Assembly (NCBI RefSeq): GCF_000621585.1
Contig: NZ_KK211310.1
Coordinates: 1-64,000, forward strand
From: [Eubacterium] cellulosolvens LD2006
GTDB lineage: Bacteria > Bacillota > Clostridia > Lachnospirales > Lachnospiraceae
Length of the DNA: 64,000 bases
Direction: 5' to 3'
This document shows, piece after piece, positions 44,639 through 54,806 of the stretch. The notes beneath the pieces were generated by a model. The model searched no databases. It worked only from the letters and a program-made list of their open reading frames with translations, and was not told where the DNA came from. The position numbers and the translations under genes are program-made. Each line of letters starts with the position of its first letter. Positions within the stretch are counted from its first letter, which is position 1.

Positions 44639-45829
44639 TCAATCCTCGTAACGAAGTACAGATGTTGCAGCACCCATACCACCACCGATACAAAGTGTAG
44701 CAAGACCTCTGTTTGCGTTTCTTCTGTTCATCTCGTAGATCAGAGATACGAGGATACGGCAGCCGGAGCATCCTACCGGATGTCCAAGAGCGATTGCGCC
44801 ACCGTTTACGTTCAGCTTAGCCGGATCAAAGTTAAGATCCTTACCAACTGCGAGAGACTGTGCAGCGAAAGCCTCGTTTGCCTCGTAGAGATCGAAGTCA
44901 TCGATTGTGAGGTTTGCTTTCTTCATAAGGTTGCGAGTAGCGGCGATCGGTCCTACACCCATGATGGACGGATCTACACCGCCGAGAGCGCCTGCCTCCC
45001 ATACTGCAAGAGGTTTAACACCGAGCTCTTTCGCTTTCTCCTCGGACATAACAATAACTGCTGCAGCACCGTCGTTGATACCGGAAGCGTTACCTGCTGT
45101 AACAATACCGTCTTTCTTGAAGCAGGGTTTCAGCTTGGAAAGACCTTCAGCTGTTGTTCCCTCACGAGGACCTTCGTCTGTATCTACTACAGTAACAGCG
45201 CCTTTGCGTCCTTTGATCTCTACCGGAACGATCTCATCTTTGAACTTGCCGTCAGCGATAGCCTTGCAAGCCTTCTGCTGGGATGCAGCTGCAAACTCAT
45301 CGAGCTCCTCACGTGTGAGACCCCACTTCTCAGCAACGTTCTCAGCTGTGATTCCCATGTGGTAGTCATTGAATGCATCTGTAAGAGCATCTTTGATCAT
45401 TGTATCCTGGATCTGAGCGTGTCCCATACGATATCCGTAACGAGCTTCCGGAATAACGTAAGGAGCTTTGGACATGGACTCCATACCTCCGGCAACAACG
45501 ATATCATACTCTCCTGCCTCGATCATGTTTGCTGCCATGTTGACAGCTGCAAGACCGGATCCGCAGAGAATGTTCAGAGTCATAGCAGGTGTCTCTACCG
45601 GGATTCCTGCGTTTACAGCAGCCTGACGAGCTACGTTCTGGCCCTGTCCTGCCTGAAGTACGCAACCCATGTAAACCATATCTACTTTGTCAGCCGGAAC
45701 GCCGGATCTCTTCAGAGCCTCTTTGATTACGATTGTACCGAGATCTGCTACCGGAACTGTAGAAAGAGCTCCACCCATTTTGCCGATCGCTGTACGACAT
45801 GCGCCTGCAATTACGATTTTCTTTGCCAT
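44639..45829 (-). CDS. thl: Acetyl-CoA acetyltransferase (thiolase)
   Basis: 396 residues. Condenses two acetyl-CoA to acetoacetyl-CoA, entry to butyrate. The acyl-enzyme Cys is in [27 protein letters not shown] follows, [11 protein letters not shown] and [11 protein letters not shown], and the proton-donor Cys lies in [12 protein letters not shown]. First gene of thl-crt-hbd-bcd-etfB-etfA. AAGGAGG lies 8 bases before the ATG. It has its own promoter after but. Confidence 0.96.
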   Translation of the reverse strand: MAKKIVIAGACRTAIGKMGGALSTVPVADLGTIVIKEALKRSGVPADKVDMVYMGCVLQAGQGQNVARQAAVNAGIPVETPAMTLNILCGSGLAAVNMAANMIEAGEYDIVVAGGMESMSKAPYVIPEARYGYRMGHAQIQDTMIKDALTDAFNDYHMGITAENVAEKWGLTREELDEFAAASQQKACKAIADGKFKDEIVPVEIKGRKGAVTVVDTDEGPREGTTAEGLSKLKPCFKKDGIVTAGNASGINDGAAAVIVMSEEKAKELGVKPLAVWEAGALGGVDPSIMGVGPIAATRNLMKKANLTIDDFDLYEANEAFAAQSLAVGKDLNFDPAKLNVNGGAIALGHPVGCSGCRILVSLIYEMNRRNANRGLATLCIGGGMGAATSVLRYED

Positions 45830-45919
45830 TTTTTTCCTCCTTAAAATCCATGTGTTATTTATTTGATTTTGTGTTTCTTTGTGTTTGTGTTTCTTTGTGG
45901 ATTTTTTAACACTGTGTTT

Positions 45920-45948
45920 ATCATACCCCTCAGGCTACGTTTTGTCAA
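45920..45948 (-). promoter_or_regulatory. Promoter of the butyrate operon
   Basis: TTGACA, a 17-base spacer and TATGAT on the minus strand, with a second TTGACA 11 bases upstream. The A/C-rich leader contains CACAAAGAAACACAAA twice. AAAATCCA at its start can pair with TGGATTTT, which directly abuts the thl ribosome site. Confidence 0.75.
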
Positions 45949-46061
45949 ATAATTGTCAATCCCGCATCGCCAAATAATTAACAATATTACAATTTAAAAA
46001 TTGTGGAAATTGACGGCAAAATTAACCGATTAGAGACAAAATTATTTGAAGAATATCATAA

Positions 46062-47408
46062 TCAGCGTTTATTTGACCGTCTCCAGATGTTCATCTTCTC
46101 AGCCTCGGCGATCAGCTCGTCTCGGCACTCCGGATGAGCGATGTTGATCAGAGACTCTGCTCTCTGCCACATGGTAAGTCCCTTGAGATTTACCATACCG
46201 AACTCAGTGACGATGTACATGGTGTTTGTACGGGTGTCTGTGGCGATACTTCCCTGCTGAAGGGTCGGTCTGATTCTGCTCTCCAGCTTTCCTGTCTTTT
46301 TGTTCATGAAGGTGGAGGACAGACAGATGAAGCTCTTTCCTCCGTTGGAGAGATACGCGCCGAGGACGAAGTCCTGCTGTCCGCCGGCACCGGAGATATT
46401 CTTGATTCCGGCACTCTCCGCGTTTACCTGACCGAAGAGATCAATGTCGACCGCATTGTTGATCGAGATGAAGTTGTCGAGGGATGCGATGGTTCTCACA
46501 TCGTTGACATACTCCACCGGCGCAGCCATACACTCCGGATTGTTGTCGAGATAGTCGTATAATTTCTTGGTTCCTGCACCGAACGCGTAGGTCTGTCTTC
46601 CCTTGTCGATGTTCTTGTTGCGTCCTGTGATCTTGCCTGCGTTTGCCATGTCGACGAAGGCATCGACATACATCTCTGTATGGATACCGAGATCCTTCAG
46701 ATCAGACTCCGCGATCATCTGGCCGATGGCATTCGGCATACCGCCGATTCCGAGCTGCAGACACGCACCGTTCGGAATCTCCGGAACGACGAGTTTCGCA
46801 ACTGCCTTGTCGATCTCGGATGCAGGACCGCCTGCGGGAATCTCATCGATCGCCGGGTTCTCTCCCTCAACGACCATGTCTACCTGATCGATGTGAATAT
46901 ATGCCCCTGTTCCTCCGAGACATACCGGCATGTTCTTGTTGACCTCGACGATGACAACGTCAGCTTTGTCAACGACTGCCTGCATATGACTGGTACACGG
47001 TCCGAAGTTGAAATAACCGTGAGCATCCATCGGAGATACCTGGCAGATCGCAACATTGAGCGGATCTTTCATATCTCTGTACAGACGCGGAAGCTCGGAA
47101 TAACGCAGAGGTGTCATGAAAACGAAACCGTTATTCACATTGTGACGCTCTACCGGATTCATGTGCCAGCTGTTCCATGTGAAGTGCTCCGCCGGATTCT
47201 CGATCTTGAAGATCTCCGGCTCATGGCAGAGGATTCCGCCTCTGATCTTTACGTCGTGAAGTTCCGGCATTCTCTTGGCGAGAGCTTTATCTACAGCTAC
47301 GTTCGTTCCTACGCACCAGCCGTAGTCTACCCAGTCTCCGCTTTTGATGACGGAAGCTGCTTTCTCTGCGCTTACGAGTTTTTCATTGTATTTCTGTGAA
47401 TAGTCCAT
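46062..47408 (-). CDS. but: Butyryl-CoA:acetate CoA-transferase
   Basis: 448 residues, family I CoA-transferase related to 4-hydroxybutyrate CoA-transferase. It moves CoA from butyryl-CoA to acetate, releasing butyrate and regenerating acetyl-CoA. [11 protein letters not shown] and [14 protein letters not shown] are the stretches known to distinguish But genes of gut butyrate producers; the Glu in TEMYVDAF is the likely catalytic residue. [12 protein letters not shown] binds CoA. It lies just upstream of thl but has its own promoter. No buk/ptb genes are in the window. Confidence 0.9.
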   Translation of the reverse strand: MDYSQKYNEKLVSAEKAASVIKSGDWVDYGWCVGTNVAVDKALAKRMPELHDVKIRGGILCHEPEIFKIENPAEHFTWNSWHMNPVERHNVNNGFVFMTPLRYSELPRLYRDMKDPLNVAICQVSPMDAHGYFNFGPCTSHMQAVVDKADVVIVEVNKNMPVCLGGTGAYIHIDQVDMVVEGENPAIDEIPAGGPASEIDKAVAKLVVPEIPNGACLQLGIGGMPNAIGQMIAESDLKDLGIHTEMYVDAFVDMANAGKITGRNKNIDKGRQTYAFGAGTKKLYDYLDNNPECMAAPVEYVNDVRTIASLDNFISINNAVDIDLFGQVNAESAGIKNISGAGGQQDFVLGAYLSNGGKSFICLSSTFMNKKTGKLESRIRPTLQQGSIATDTRTNTMYIVTEFGMVNLKGLTMWQRAESLINIAHPECRDELIAEAEKMNIWRRSNKR

Positions 47409-47463
47409 ATTTCCTCCTGCTGATTATCATTATTTTTATGATAATTTTTCACAATCTTGTATT

Positions 47464-47492
47464 ATTGTATAACAATCCCGCGGGCTTGTAAA
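47464..47492 (-). promoter_or_regulatory. Promoter of but
   Basis: TTTACA, a 17-base spacer containing CCCGCGGG, and TACAAT on the minus strand, about 55 bases before the ATG. Confidence 0.7.
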
Positions 47493-47513
47493 TTTTTTTA
47501 CACGTTTTTTCCA

Positions 47514-47567
47514 AAAACAAAGAAGCGACACATCCCCTTTGATTAAGGGTTGATGTATCGCTTCTTT
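47514..47567 (-). terminator. Terminator of queA
   Basis: AAGAAGCGATACATCAACCC pairs with GGGGATGTGTCGCTTCTT and is followed by TGTTTTT on the minus strand; about 16 pairs. It isolates queA from the but promoter. Confidence 0.85.
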
Positions 47568-47672
47568 CATATCTGTAAGAATTATCGGTATTTCCGCGCA
47601 TTCCTTCTGGAAACGACACGCAGTTCATTGCCCCGTCTATCGTTTCCGGACAAATACGGGTGATCTGTTTGT

Positions 47673-48707
47673 TTACACGATCATCATTGCGTCGCCAAAG
47701 CTGAAGAACCGGTACTGCTTCTCGACGGCCGTCTCGTAGGCGTGCATCACCTTCTCTTTTCCGGCAAAAGCGGACACGAGCATGATGAGCGTGGACTCCG
47801 GCAGATGGAAGTTGGTGATCAGTCCGTCCATGATCTTGAAGGTGTAGCCCGGATAGATAAAGATATTCGTCCATGCGCTTCCGGGCTGAAGGATGCCATT
47901 CTCGTCTGTGGCCGACTCCAGGGTACGGCAGCTGGTAGTGCCCACACAGATAACTCTTCCTCCGGCAGCCTTTGTGTCGTTGATGATCTTCGCCTGATCC
48001 TCCTCCACGATATAGAGCTCCGAGTGCATCTTGTGCTGCGTCACGTCCTCCACCTTTACCGGGCGGAAGGTTCCCAGTCCCACATGAAGGGTCACATGGG
48101 CGATCTTCACACCTTTGGCACTGATTTTTTCCAGGAGTTCCTTTGTGAAATGAAGACCTGCTGTAGGCGCTGCCGCGGAGCCGTCATTTTTGGCATAGAC
48201 CGTATTGTACATCGTTTTGTCCTGAAGTTTATGTTTGATGTATGGCGGCAGGGGCATCTCTCCCAGGCGATCAAGAATCTCCTCGAAGATTCCCTCATAG
48301 CTGAACTGGATGAAACGGTTACCATCCTCGGTGACATCAATGACCTTTCCTGTCAAAAGCCCCTCCTCACCGAAGACAATTTCTGTGCCGATCTTGCACT
48401 TCTTGCCGGGTCTGACCAGTGTCTCCCAGACGTCGTTCTGTTTTCTGGTCAGAAGCAGAACCTCGATGAGCGCTCCCGTATCTTTTTTTGTTCCGTAAAG
48501 TCTGGCAGGGATAACCCTGGTGTCGTTCAGAACAAGGCAGTCTCCCTCCTGCAGGTGATCGATGACATCTGTAAAAATCTCATCTCTCAGTTCGCCGGTC
48601 TCTTTATCCATGTACATCATCCTTGACGCACTTCTGTCTTCCAGGGGATCCTGCGCAATCAGCTCCACCGGAAGGTCATAATTGAAATCACTTGTTTTCA
48701 TCGGCAT
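47673..48707 (-). CDS. queA: S-adenosylmethionine:tRNA ribosyltransferase-isomerase
   Basis: 344 residues. Adds the epoxycyclopentane ring to 7-aminomethyl-deazaguanine in tRNA during queuosine synthesis. [20 protein letters not shown] at the start, [19 protein letters not shown] and [17 protein letters not shown] near the end are diagnostic. I start at MPMKTSDF, as AGGAG lies 9 bases upstream. A longer frame begins earlier but its extra 41 residues are not part of the family. No tgt is adjacent. Confidence 0.95.
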   Translation of the reverse strand: MPMKTSDFNYDLPVELIAQDPLEDRSASRMMYMDKETGELRDEIFTDVIDHLQEGDCLVLNDTRVIPARLYGTKKDTGALIEVLLLTRKQNDVWETLVRPGKKCKIGTEIVFGEEGLLTGKVIDVTEDGNRFIQFSYEGIFEEILDRLGEMPLPPYIKHKLQDKTMYNTVYAKNDGSAAAPTAGLHFTKELLEKISAKGVKIAHVTLHVGLGTFRPVKVEDVTQHKMHSELYIVEEDQAKIINDTKAAGGRVICVGTTSCRTLESATDENGILQPGSAWTNIFIYPGYTFKIMDGLITNFHLPESTLIMLVSAFAGKEKVMHAYETAVEKQYRFFSFGDAMMIV

Positions 48708-48840
48708 GATGCATTCTCCTTTTACGATCTGCACAACTCGATCTATGTCCTTTCGTGCCGGGACAGCCTGCGAACAAAGGGTACCGCGGACGAAATCTCC
48801 TCTGCCGCTTTTCCTCTGTTCACTGCTCATCCCGCACAGC

Positions 48841-49485
48841 TTACTTTTTCACATAGAAGGAATGATAATATTTCTCCGGATAATATACCTGATCGTCAAG
48901 AACCAGTGTCGCAACGCCGTCCTTGACCTCAACCATGCTGACGGCGCAGTTCATAGGAACGCCGCCGTGCCAGAAATCCTGTTTGTCCTCATAGACGCTG
49001 TTCAGGATTCCGCGAATCGCGCAGCCGTGGGTGGCAACCAGGATCGTCTTGTCCTGAAGATCCGGTCTTGCGATGATGTCCCGGTAAAAATCGCCGGTGC
49101 GGGCGAGTACCTGGGCGATCGACTCTCCTCCCTCCGGCGGCATATAGTTGAGGGGATCTTTGTGGAAGCTGCGGTAGACGTCTTCCGGTATCTCCATATT
49201 TCCGGGCGCACAGCTCTTTCCCTCCCAGACGCCAAAGCAGATTTCCTGAATTCTGTCGTCCTCGATGATGGGAATCTGTCTGTCACCTAGCATGATCTCG
49301 GCGGTATGTCTTGCCCGAATCAGCGGGCTGGTGAAGCAGATATCGAAGTCGACATCCGCTAAGGCTTCCGCCGTCATCTGAGCGAGAAGTACTCCCTCTT
49401 CATCCAGATCGCTGCCGGTCTGTCCCTGCAGCCTTCTATCTTTATTCCAAATCGTCTCTCCGTGTCGGATCGCGTAAATTTTCAT
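48841..49485 (-). CDS. Histidine phosphatase family protein (phosphoglycerate-mutase-like)
   Basis: 214 residues. The phosphohistidine motif is IRHGETIWN at the N-terminus; [14 protein letters not shown], the acid/base Glu region FGVWEGKS and ATHGCAIRG complete the active site. Members act on phosphoglycerate, phosphoserine, alpha-ribazole phosphate or other esters, and the sequence does not decide. The start at MKIYAIRHG has GGAG 6 bases upstream. Lies 133 bases upstream of queA. Confidence 0.9.
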   Translation of the reverse strand: MKIYAIRHGETIWNKDRRLQGQTGSDLDEEGVLLAQMTAEALADVDFDICFTSPLIRARHTAEIMLGDRQIPIIEDDRIQEICFGVWEGKSCAPGNMEIPEDVYRSFHKDPLNYMPPEGGESIAQVLARTGDFYRDIIARPDLQDKTILVATHGCAIRGILNSVYEDKQDFWHGGVPMNCAVSMVEVKDGVATLVLDDQVYYPEKYYHSFYVKK

Positions 49486-49671
49486 AGTCATCTCCTGTAC
49501 CCGCAACTTCTACAATAATCCATTTCGATTATCCGATTTTAGATTTCGTATATATACAGATAAAAATCAAATAGTGCAACAGACCATAGAATAACACCTT
49601 TTTTCGTTTTATTCAAATACATCATTACAAATTCTGTACATGATAACGGACGGCGCAGACAGAGGCGCCTG

Positions 49672-50583
49672 TTAATATTGTATTTCCAGCATATCCATAA
49701 GTCTTTTGAATGTATCCTGCCCGTCCAGGCAGGTATCAGTAAGCCAGCCTCTTTCATTTGTCCATTCAGCGAGACCTCTGTAATAGTAATTCTTTTTCGA
49801 ATCTTCAATGATAAAAGGAATCGCACCATGTCGCAGGCACTCCTTTAATGCTACAAGGCGTCCAACTCTGCCGTTTCCATCCTGAAACGGATGTATATAC
49901 TCAAACTCGGCATGCAAAGCTATGATATCCTCTACTGTGACATTTGCGTTAGCGTTGTATTCCTTAAGTAACGCCATCATGTGCATATGAACATCCGATG
50001 GTTTCGATGTTTTGTGGCCTCCTACCATATTCGCACGCTTTTTATAATCCCCAACTGCAAACCATCCCAGCGTTGAATCCTTCGTATCATGCTTCAGGAT
50101 ATAATGCAGATGCTTGATAATATCCTCTGTCAGTTCATTCTCAGCATGATCTATTACATAATCGATTGCCCGAAAATGATGTACCGTTTCCAACACATCA
50201 TCTACAGGGATGCCGTCACCCACATCAAGGGTATTGGTCTCAAAAATCAGCCTCGTCTGATACTCAGACAGCCTACTTCCCTCAATATGGTTGGAATTAT
50301 ATGTCATCCTGACCTGCAGCTCGTGGTATAGTCCTCCCGATAGTCTCATTTCTTTTTCTTCTCTGAGTAATTGTAATATCTTATTTCCAGATACTTCCTT
50401 CATCAGAAGCTTCGCATCCATACCAAGATAATCTGCAATCTTTTGCAAACTCCGATGTGAAAGTTTTTCGCCTTTTCCTATCTTTGCTATGGTTCTGGTA
50501 GAAAGTCCAAGTTGCACAGAAAGCTCGGTCTTTCCAATTCCCCTATCTTTAAGAGCTTTTTCAAGAATCTCATACGAAATCAC
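49672..50583 (-). CDS. Fic-domain protein with N-terminal helix-turn-helix
   Basis: 304 residues from a GTG that has GGAGGT 6 bases upstream. Residues about 10-60 form an XRE-like helix-turn-helix (LSVQLGLSTRTIAKIGKG). The Fic core motif HPFQDGNGRVGR is intact, so AMP transfer to a protein is expected. The inhibitory helix motif SNHIEG precedes it (about residue 95), a class II arrangement in which the protein blocks itself. It stands alone without an antitoxin gene; a promoter lies at 50,612-50,640. DNA here is AT-rich. Autoregulation by the helix-turn-helix is inference. Confidence 0.88.
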   Translation of the reverse strand: MISYEILEKALKDRGIGKTELSVQLGLSTRTIAKIGKGEKLSHRSLQKIADYLGMDAKLLMKEVSGNKILQLLREEKEMRLSGGLYHELQVRMTYNSNHIEGSRLSEYQTRLIFETNTLDVGDGIPVDDVLETVHHFRAIDYVIDHAENELTEDIIKHLHYILKHDTKDSTLGWFAVGDYKKRANMVGGHKTSKPSDVHMHMMALLKEYNANANVTVEDIIALHAEFEYIHPFQDGNGRVGRLVALKECLRHGAIPFIIEDSKKNYYYRGLAEWTNERGWLTDTCLDGQDTFKRLMDMLEIQY

Positions 50584-50611
50584 ATTCTCACCTCCGTCTG
50601 GATCTTTACTT

Positions 50612-50640
50612 ATTATGGCAGAACAAAGGGATAATGTAAA
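50612..50640 (-). promoter_or_regulatory. Promoter of the fic gene
   Basis: TTTACA, a 17-base spacer and CATAAT on the minus strand, about 22 bases before the expected GTG start region's ribosome site. Confidence 0.6.
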
Positions 50641-50694
50641 GATTAGCACAAAACAGCGTCATAAAAGTAAAGATGAAGGACGAGAGGCGCAAGC

Positions 50695-50782
50695 AGAATC
50701 GCGTTAGCGATCTTCGTATCCGCGAGCTGCGCATCCCGCGGATCGTTTTGTGTTATAAAAATTCCGGAGGAATCTATAACAC
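50695..50782 (-). repeat. Repeat family R1, full copy
   Basis: Plus-strand reading: GAATCGCGTTAGCGAT, CCGCGAGCTGCGCATCC, GCGGATCGTTTTGTGTTAT, AATTCCGGAGGAAT, ATAACACAAAAA. This follows the copy at 7376 segment by segment, including GCGCATCC-GCGGA-CGTTTTGT and the GGAGGAAT core. The palindrome arms differ (GTGTTATA here, GTCTCAT there) but remain self-complementary. Confidence 0.6.
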
Positions 50783-50825
50783 AAAAAGCACCGCGTTACC
50801 AATATTTCTATCAGTAACGAGGTGC
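50783..50825 (-). terminator. Terminator of pheT
   Basis: GCACCTCGTTAC pairs with GTAACGCGGTGC, followed by TTTTTG on the minus strand. It lies about 100 bases after pheT. Confidence 0.8.
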
Positions 50826-50924
50826 CTATCTTACACATTCCCGGAGCTACTCCAAGGAGTTTTTGTCTATTCACTTTACACAAGCCGCTCTATAACGTAG
50901 CCGCTTACGCGTGTCAGGGAAAAA

Positions 50925-53351
50925 TCACTGTCTCAGATCAATTCCAAGGTCTCCAAGACCGTTGAGGATTTTCTTCATGGCAGCTGTGATATCGCCCTCT
51001 TCGAGTGTCTTCTCTTTGGAGCGGAAGGACAGGGAGTATGCCATGGATTTGAATCCGGCTTCAACCTGCTCGCCCTCGTAGATATCGAAGAGTTTCAGGC
51101 TCTCAAGGATCTTGCCGCCTCTCTGACGGATGACTTTCTCGATGGCAGCTGCCTCGAGCTCCTTCGGGATCAGCATGGAGAGGTCTCGTGTCACTGCCGG
51201 GAATTTCGCAATTCCGGTAAACTTGTGATCGAAGGATACGAACGGAAGGATCTCCGGGAGATCGAGAACCGCTACATATACGCGGTCGCCGATGCCGTAG
51301 TTCTTCTGTACGAGCGGGTGAACCTCACCGAGGTAACCGATCACTTTGCCCTCGTATGTTACGAGTGCCTGACGTCCCGGATGCAGGAAGGATTTTCCGG
51401 CTTTCGAATTGTACTCGATCACCTCATGCATACCGAGCTGTGTGAGGAATTCCTCCACAACGCCCTTCATCGTGTAGAAATCTCCGTCTCCGTAGAAACC
51501 GAGCGTGAACTGCATTCTCTCATCCGGAAGCTCTATTACCGGAAGCTGTTTCGGAATGTATATATTTCCAAGCTCGTAGAGACGAACATTTTTGTTTCGT
51601 CTGTTGTAGTTTGTAGAAAGCGAGTTGAGCATTCCGTTCAGAGAAAGTGTTCTCATGATGGAAAAATCCTCTCCAAGCGGATTGGAGATCTCGATGGCCT
51701 TTCTTGCCGGATCATCTGCCGGAACCAGAAGCTTATCGAAGACTTTCGGACTCTCGAAGGAATAGCACATACCCTGGGAGAAACCACAGTACTCAGCGAC
51801 GTCTCTTGCCTTGCCCTCGACGATGTTCTTGAAGGAAAGTTTTCCGGCTGTTGCCTCTCCGCGAGGAAGGGTTGTCGGAATGTTGTCGTATCCATAGAAA
51901 CGCGCAACCTCCTCGGCCACGTCGCAGTTTCTGTGAATATCCTGACGGAAAGTAGGAGCAACGATCTCTCCTGTTGCCTCGTCGAGCTTCAGCTCTACTG
52001 CCTCAAGGTATTTGAGCTGATCTTCTCTGCTGATATTTGTACCGAGCATTGCGTTAATCTTCTCCGGCTCGAACTTCACTCTGGAAGGCTCTCTCTTAAC
52101 CGGATAGACATCGACTGCACCGCCGACAACTTCACCTGCGCCGAACTCCTCGATGAGCTGGCAAGCACGGTTGATCGCGTCCAAGGCTGTATTCGGATCA
52201 AGACCCTTGTCGAACTTTCTGGAAGCATCTGTCTGGTTTCCGATCTTCTTTGCGGAGAGACGGATGTTTGTTCCGTCGAAGCAGGCTGCCTCGAAGAGGA
52301 TTGTCTTTACATTGTCTGTGATCATGGAGTTCTCACCGCCCATGATTCCGGCAAGGCCGACTGCCTTCTCAGCGTCACGGATGGTCAGGATGCTGTTGTC
52401 GAGTACATGCTCTTTGCCGTCCAGCGTCACGAATTTCTCGCCCTCATCGGCTCTTCTTACGATGATCTGATTTCCGGCGATAGTGTCCAGATCAAAGGCG
52501 TGCATCGGCTGGCCGAACTCTTCCATTACGTAGTTTGTGATATCGACAACATTGTTGATCGGACGGATTCCGTTGGAAGCGAGACATCTCTGCATCCACT
52601 TCGGTGACGGAGCAAGCTTGATGTTCTTTACCACTCTGGCCACGTATCTCGGGCAGAGCTCCGGATCCTGCACGTCTACTTTCACATAGTCGTTGACATC
52701 CTCACCGTTTCCTGTCTCTTTGATCACCGGCGGGATGAATTTTTTGCGGAAAGTTGCCGCAGCCTCACGGGCAATACCGATGACGCTGTAGCAGTCTACA
52801 CGGTTGGATGTGATCTCATATTCGAAGTTGATGTCATGAAGTCCGAGAGCTTCGATCGCGTCATCACCCGGCTTCACGCCGTCTTCCTCAGAGAACTCAT
52901 AGAGACCGTTCTCCGGGGCCTCCGGATAGAACTCTCTTGTGCTTCCGAGCTCCTCAATGGAGCACATCATACCGTGGGAAGGAACGCCGCGAAGGTTTCC
53001 GTCTTTGATCTCAATTCCGTCCTCCGGCATAGCGCTTCCGTCATGTCCGCCGGCTACTTTTCCGCCCGGAAGAACGACCGGGGTGAGCATGCCAACGCGA
53101 ACGTTCGGAGCTCCTGTGACGATCTGTGTCGTCTCGCTGCCGATATTTACCTGGCAGATCATCAGATGATCCGCGTCCGGATGTTTCTCCATGGACTCGA
53201 TCTTACCGACTACGATGTCCTTGAGGTTCTTGTCCAGAATGTCATATGTCTCGCATTTTGTTCCGGAGAGTGTCATACCGTCGAAGTATTCCTGCGCACT
53301 CACGTCGAGATCCGGAACATACATTTTTAACCATGAATAGGATGTATTCAT
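50925..53351 (-). CDS. pheT: Phenylalanyl-tRNA synthetase beta subunit
   Basis: 808 residues, full length. The EMAP-like tRNA-binding domain opens the protein (VGKIESMEKHPDADHLMIC), the B3/B4 editing domain follows (VRRADEGEKFVTLDG), then B5 and the catalytic-like core, and the C-terminal ferredoxin-fold anticodon domain (FPAVTRDLSMLIPKE, SMAYSLSFRSKEKTL). It forms the alpha2-beta2 enzyme with PheS, encoded 47 bases upstream. Expression is set by the T-box upstream of pheS. Confidence 0.97.
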   Translation of the reverse strand: MNTSYSWLKMYVPDLDVSAQEYFDGMTLSGTKCETYDILDKNLKDIVVGKIESMEKHPDADHLMICQVNIGSETTQIVTGAPNVRVGMLTPVVLPGGKVAGGHDGSAMPEDGIEIKDGNLRGVPSHGMMCSIEELGSTREFYPEAPENGLYEFSEEDGVKPGDDAIEALGLHDINFEYEITSNRVDCYSVIGIAREAAATFRKKFIPPVIKETGNGEDVNDYVKVDVQDPELCPRYVARVVKNIKLAPSPKWMQRCLASNGIRPINNVVDITNYVMEEFGQPMHAFDLDTIAGNQIIVRRADEGEKFVTLDGKEHVLDNSILTIRDAEKAVGLAGIMGGENSMITDNVKTILFEAACFDGTNIRLSAKKIGNQTDASRKFDKGLDPNTALDAINRACQLIEEFGAGEVVGGAVDVYPVKREPSRVKFEPEKINAMLGTNISREDQLKYLEAVELKLDEATGEIVAPTFRQDIHRNCDVAEEVARFYGYDNIPTTLPRGEATAGKLSFKNIVEGKARDVAEYCGFSQGMCYSFESPKVFDKLLVPADDPARKAIEISNPLGEDFSIMRTLSLNGMLNSLSTNYNRRNKNVRLYELGNIYIPKQLPVIELPDERMQFTLGFYGDGDFYTMKGVVEEFLTQLGMHEVIEYNSKAGKSFLHPGRQALVTYEGKVIGYLGEVHPLVQKNYGIGDRVYVAVLDLPEILPFVSFDHKFTGIAKFPAVTRDLSMLIPKELEAAAIEKVIRQRGGKILESLKLFDIYEGEQVEAGFKSMAYSLSFRSKEKTLEEGDITAAMKKILNGLGDLGIDLRQ

Positions 53352-53398
53352 TTTCTTATCCTCGTTTCCTTTCTTATCTCATCAAAACCGTCAGCGGA

Positions 53399-54430
53399 TC
53401 AGAACTGCTTCAGGAATCTTTCGTCGTTTTCATAGAGCAGACGCATGTCATCGATCTCGTATTTCAGAAGGGCAATTCGCTCAAGACCTACACCGAAAGC
53501 GAAGCCGTTGTACTCTTCCGGATCGATGCCGCACATCTCGAGAACGTGGGGATGAACCATACCGCAGCCGAGGATCTCGATCCAGCCCTCGCCCTTACAG
53601 AAGCGGCAACCTTTTCCGCCACACTTGAAGCAGCTGACATCCATCTCGGCACTCGGCTCTGTGAACGGGAAGTGATGCGGACGGAATTTCGTCTTTGTCT
53701 CTTCACCGAAAATCTCTTTCGCGAACATCTCCAGCGTACCTTTGAGATCCGCGAAGGTGATGTTTTTGTCAATTACAAGTCCCTCTACCTGGTGGAAGGA
53801 CGGAGAATGTGTGGCGTCCACTTCATCGGAACGGAATACGCGTCCAGGAGAAATCATACGGATCGGCAGATTGCCCTCTTCCATTCTTCTGGCCTGTACC
53901 GGGGAAGTCTGGGTACGAAGGACGATGTCCTTGTTGATGTAGAAGGTATCCTGCTCATCCTTCGCAGGATGGTTCGGCGGAATGTTGAGTTTTGTGAAGT
54001 TGTACTCATCCCACTCAACTTCCGGTCCCTCGATTACTTCATAGCCCATACCTACGAAGATTCTCTCCAACTCTTCCAGAGCGATGGTATTCGGATGTCT
54101 GTGGCCGATCACGTTCTTCTTTGCAGGAAGAGTGACGTCGATGGTCTCTGCAGCCATCTTCAGTTCCATCTGCTGCATCTCGATCTTTTGTTTTGCCGCC
54201 TCCAGCTTCTCTGTGATCTGGTCTCTCGCCTCATTGACGAGCTGTCCTACCTTCGGACGATCTTCCGGAGCCACATCCTTCATGCTCTTCATCAGCTCTT
54301 TCAGTTCACCTTTTTTTCCAAGGACATTGACACGGATCTCATTTAAAGCATCCGGTGTCGATACGGTCTCGAGGCTGCTCAATGCTTTTGAGACAATGCC
54401 TTCGAGTTTTTCTTTGATACTATCGCTCAT
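53399..54430 (-). CDS. pheS: Phenylalanyl-tRNA synthetase alpha subunit
   Basis: 343 residues. N-terminal coiled coil, then the class II core: GHRHPNTIALEELERIF, motif 2 LRTQTSPVQARRME and FRSDEVDATHSPSFHQVEG, and motif 3 FGVGLERIALLKYEI at the end. A CFKCGGKGCRFCKGEG insert in the core carries four cysteines and may bind metal. First gene of pheST. Its leader of about 700 bases contains a T-box and a copy of repeat R2. Confidence 0.97.
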   Translation of the reverse strand: MSDSIKEKLEGIVSKALSSLETVSTPDALNEIRVNVLGKKGELKELMKSMKDVAPEDRPKVGQLVNEARDQITEKLEAAKQKIEMQQMELKMAAETIDVTLPAKKNVIGHRHPNTIALEELERIFVGMGYEVIEGPEVEWDEYNFTKLNIPPNHPAKDEQDTFYINKDIVLRTQTSPVQARRMEEGNLPIRMISPGRVFRSDEVDATHSPSFHQVEGLVIDKNITFADLKGTLEMFAKEIFGEETKTKFRPHHFPFTEPSAEMDVSCFKCGGKGCRFCKGEGWIEILGCGMVHPHVLEMCGIDPEEYNGFAFGVGLERIALLKYEIDDMRLLYENDERFLKQF

Positions 54431-54505
54431 TTCTGTTCTCCTTTTAAAGTGTTAAATAGAATGTCAGCAGCGGCATTCGGAAGCAGAGACGTTACAAACG
54501 AATAT

Positions 54506-54722
54506 GCGTCAGAAACCAGAGCACACACGCTCACACGTCGCGAAGTTTGTCAGCGCTCCGCCGCCTATTGCAGGTGCTCCTCGCAAACTCAATCGCTTTG
54601 TTTCATGTCCTTCGGACATAAGTCCAAAGCGATTTCAAACATGCTCGTCGCACCAGCGCTATGCTCGCGCTGACTTCCTTCGCTTCCTATCGTTCGCGCT
54701 GTGTGACTCTGTCCTCTGACGC
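54506..54722 (+). repeat. Structured repeat family R2, long copy b, inside the pheST leader
   Basis: 217 bp, the same length as the copy at 30,437. Outer arms: GCGTCAGA, CAGAG, CACACA, GC pair with GC, TGTGTG, CTCTG and TCTGACGC. Inner hairpin AATCGCTTTG...CAAAGCGATT capped by ATGTCCTTCGGACAT. Compared with copy a, the G-C pair of the inner stem is T-A here, and CATACA/TGTATG is CACACA/TGTGTG; pairing is kept. It lies between the T-box terminator and pheS, in antisense direction to the transcript. Confidence 0.75.
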
Positions 54723-54806
54723 GGGCTACGTGCGATGCGAAATTTCTAGGAATCTCAATACACACATTCCTAGTTTTCGCCTTTAGATTCGCCAAAGTTG
54801 CCGCAC

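Noticed and set aside
49539-49829. A separate small gene downstream of fic
   Set aside because: The frame lies mostly within the 3' end of fic in another phase and has no ribosome site.
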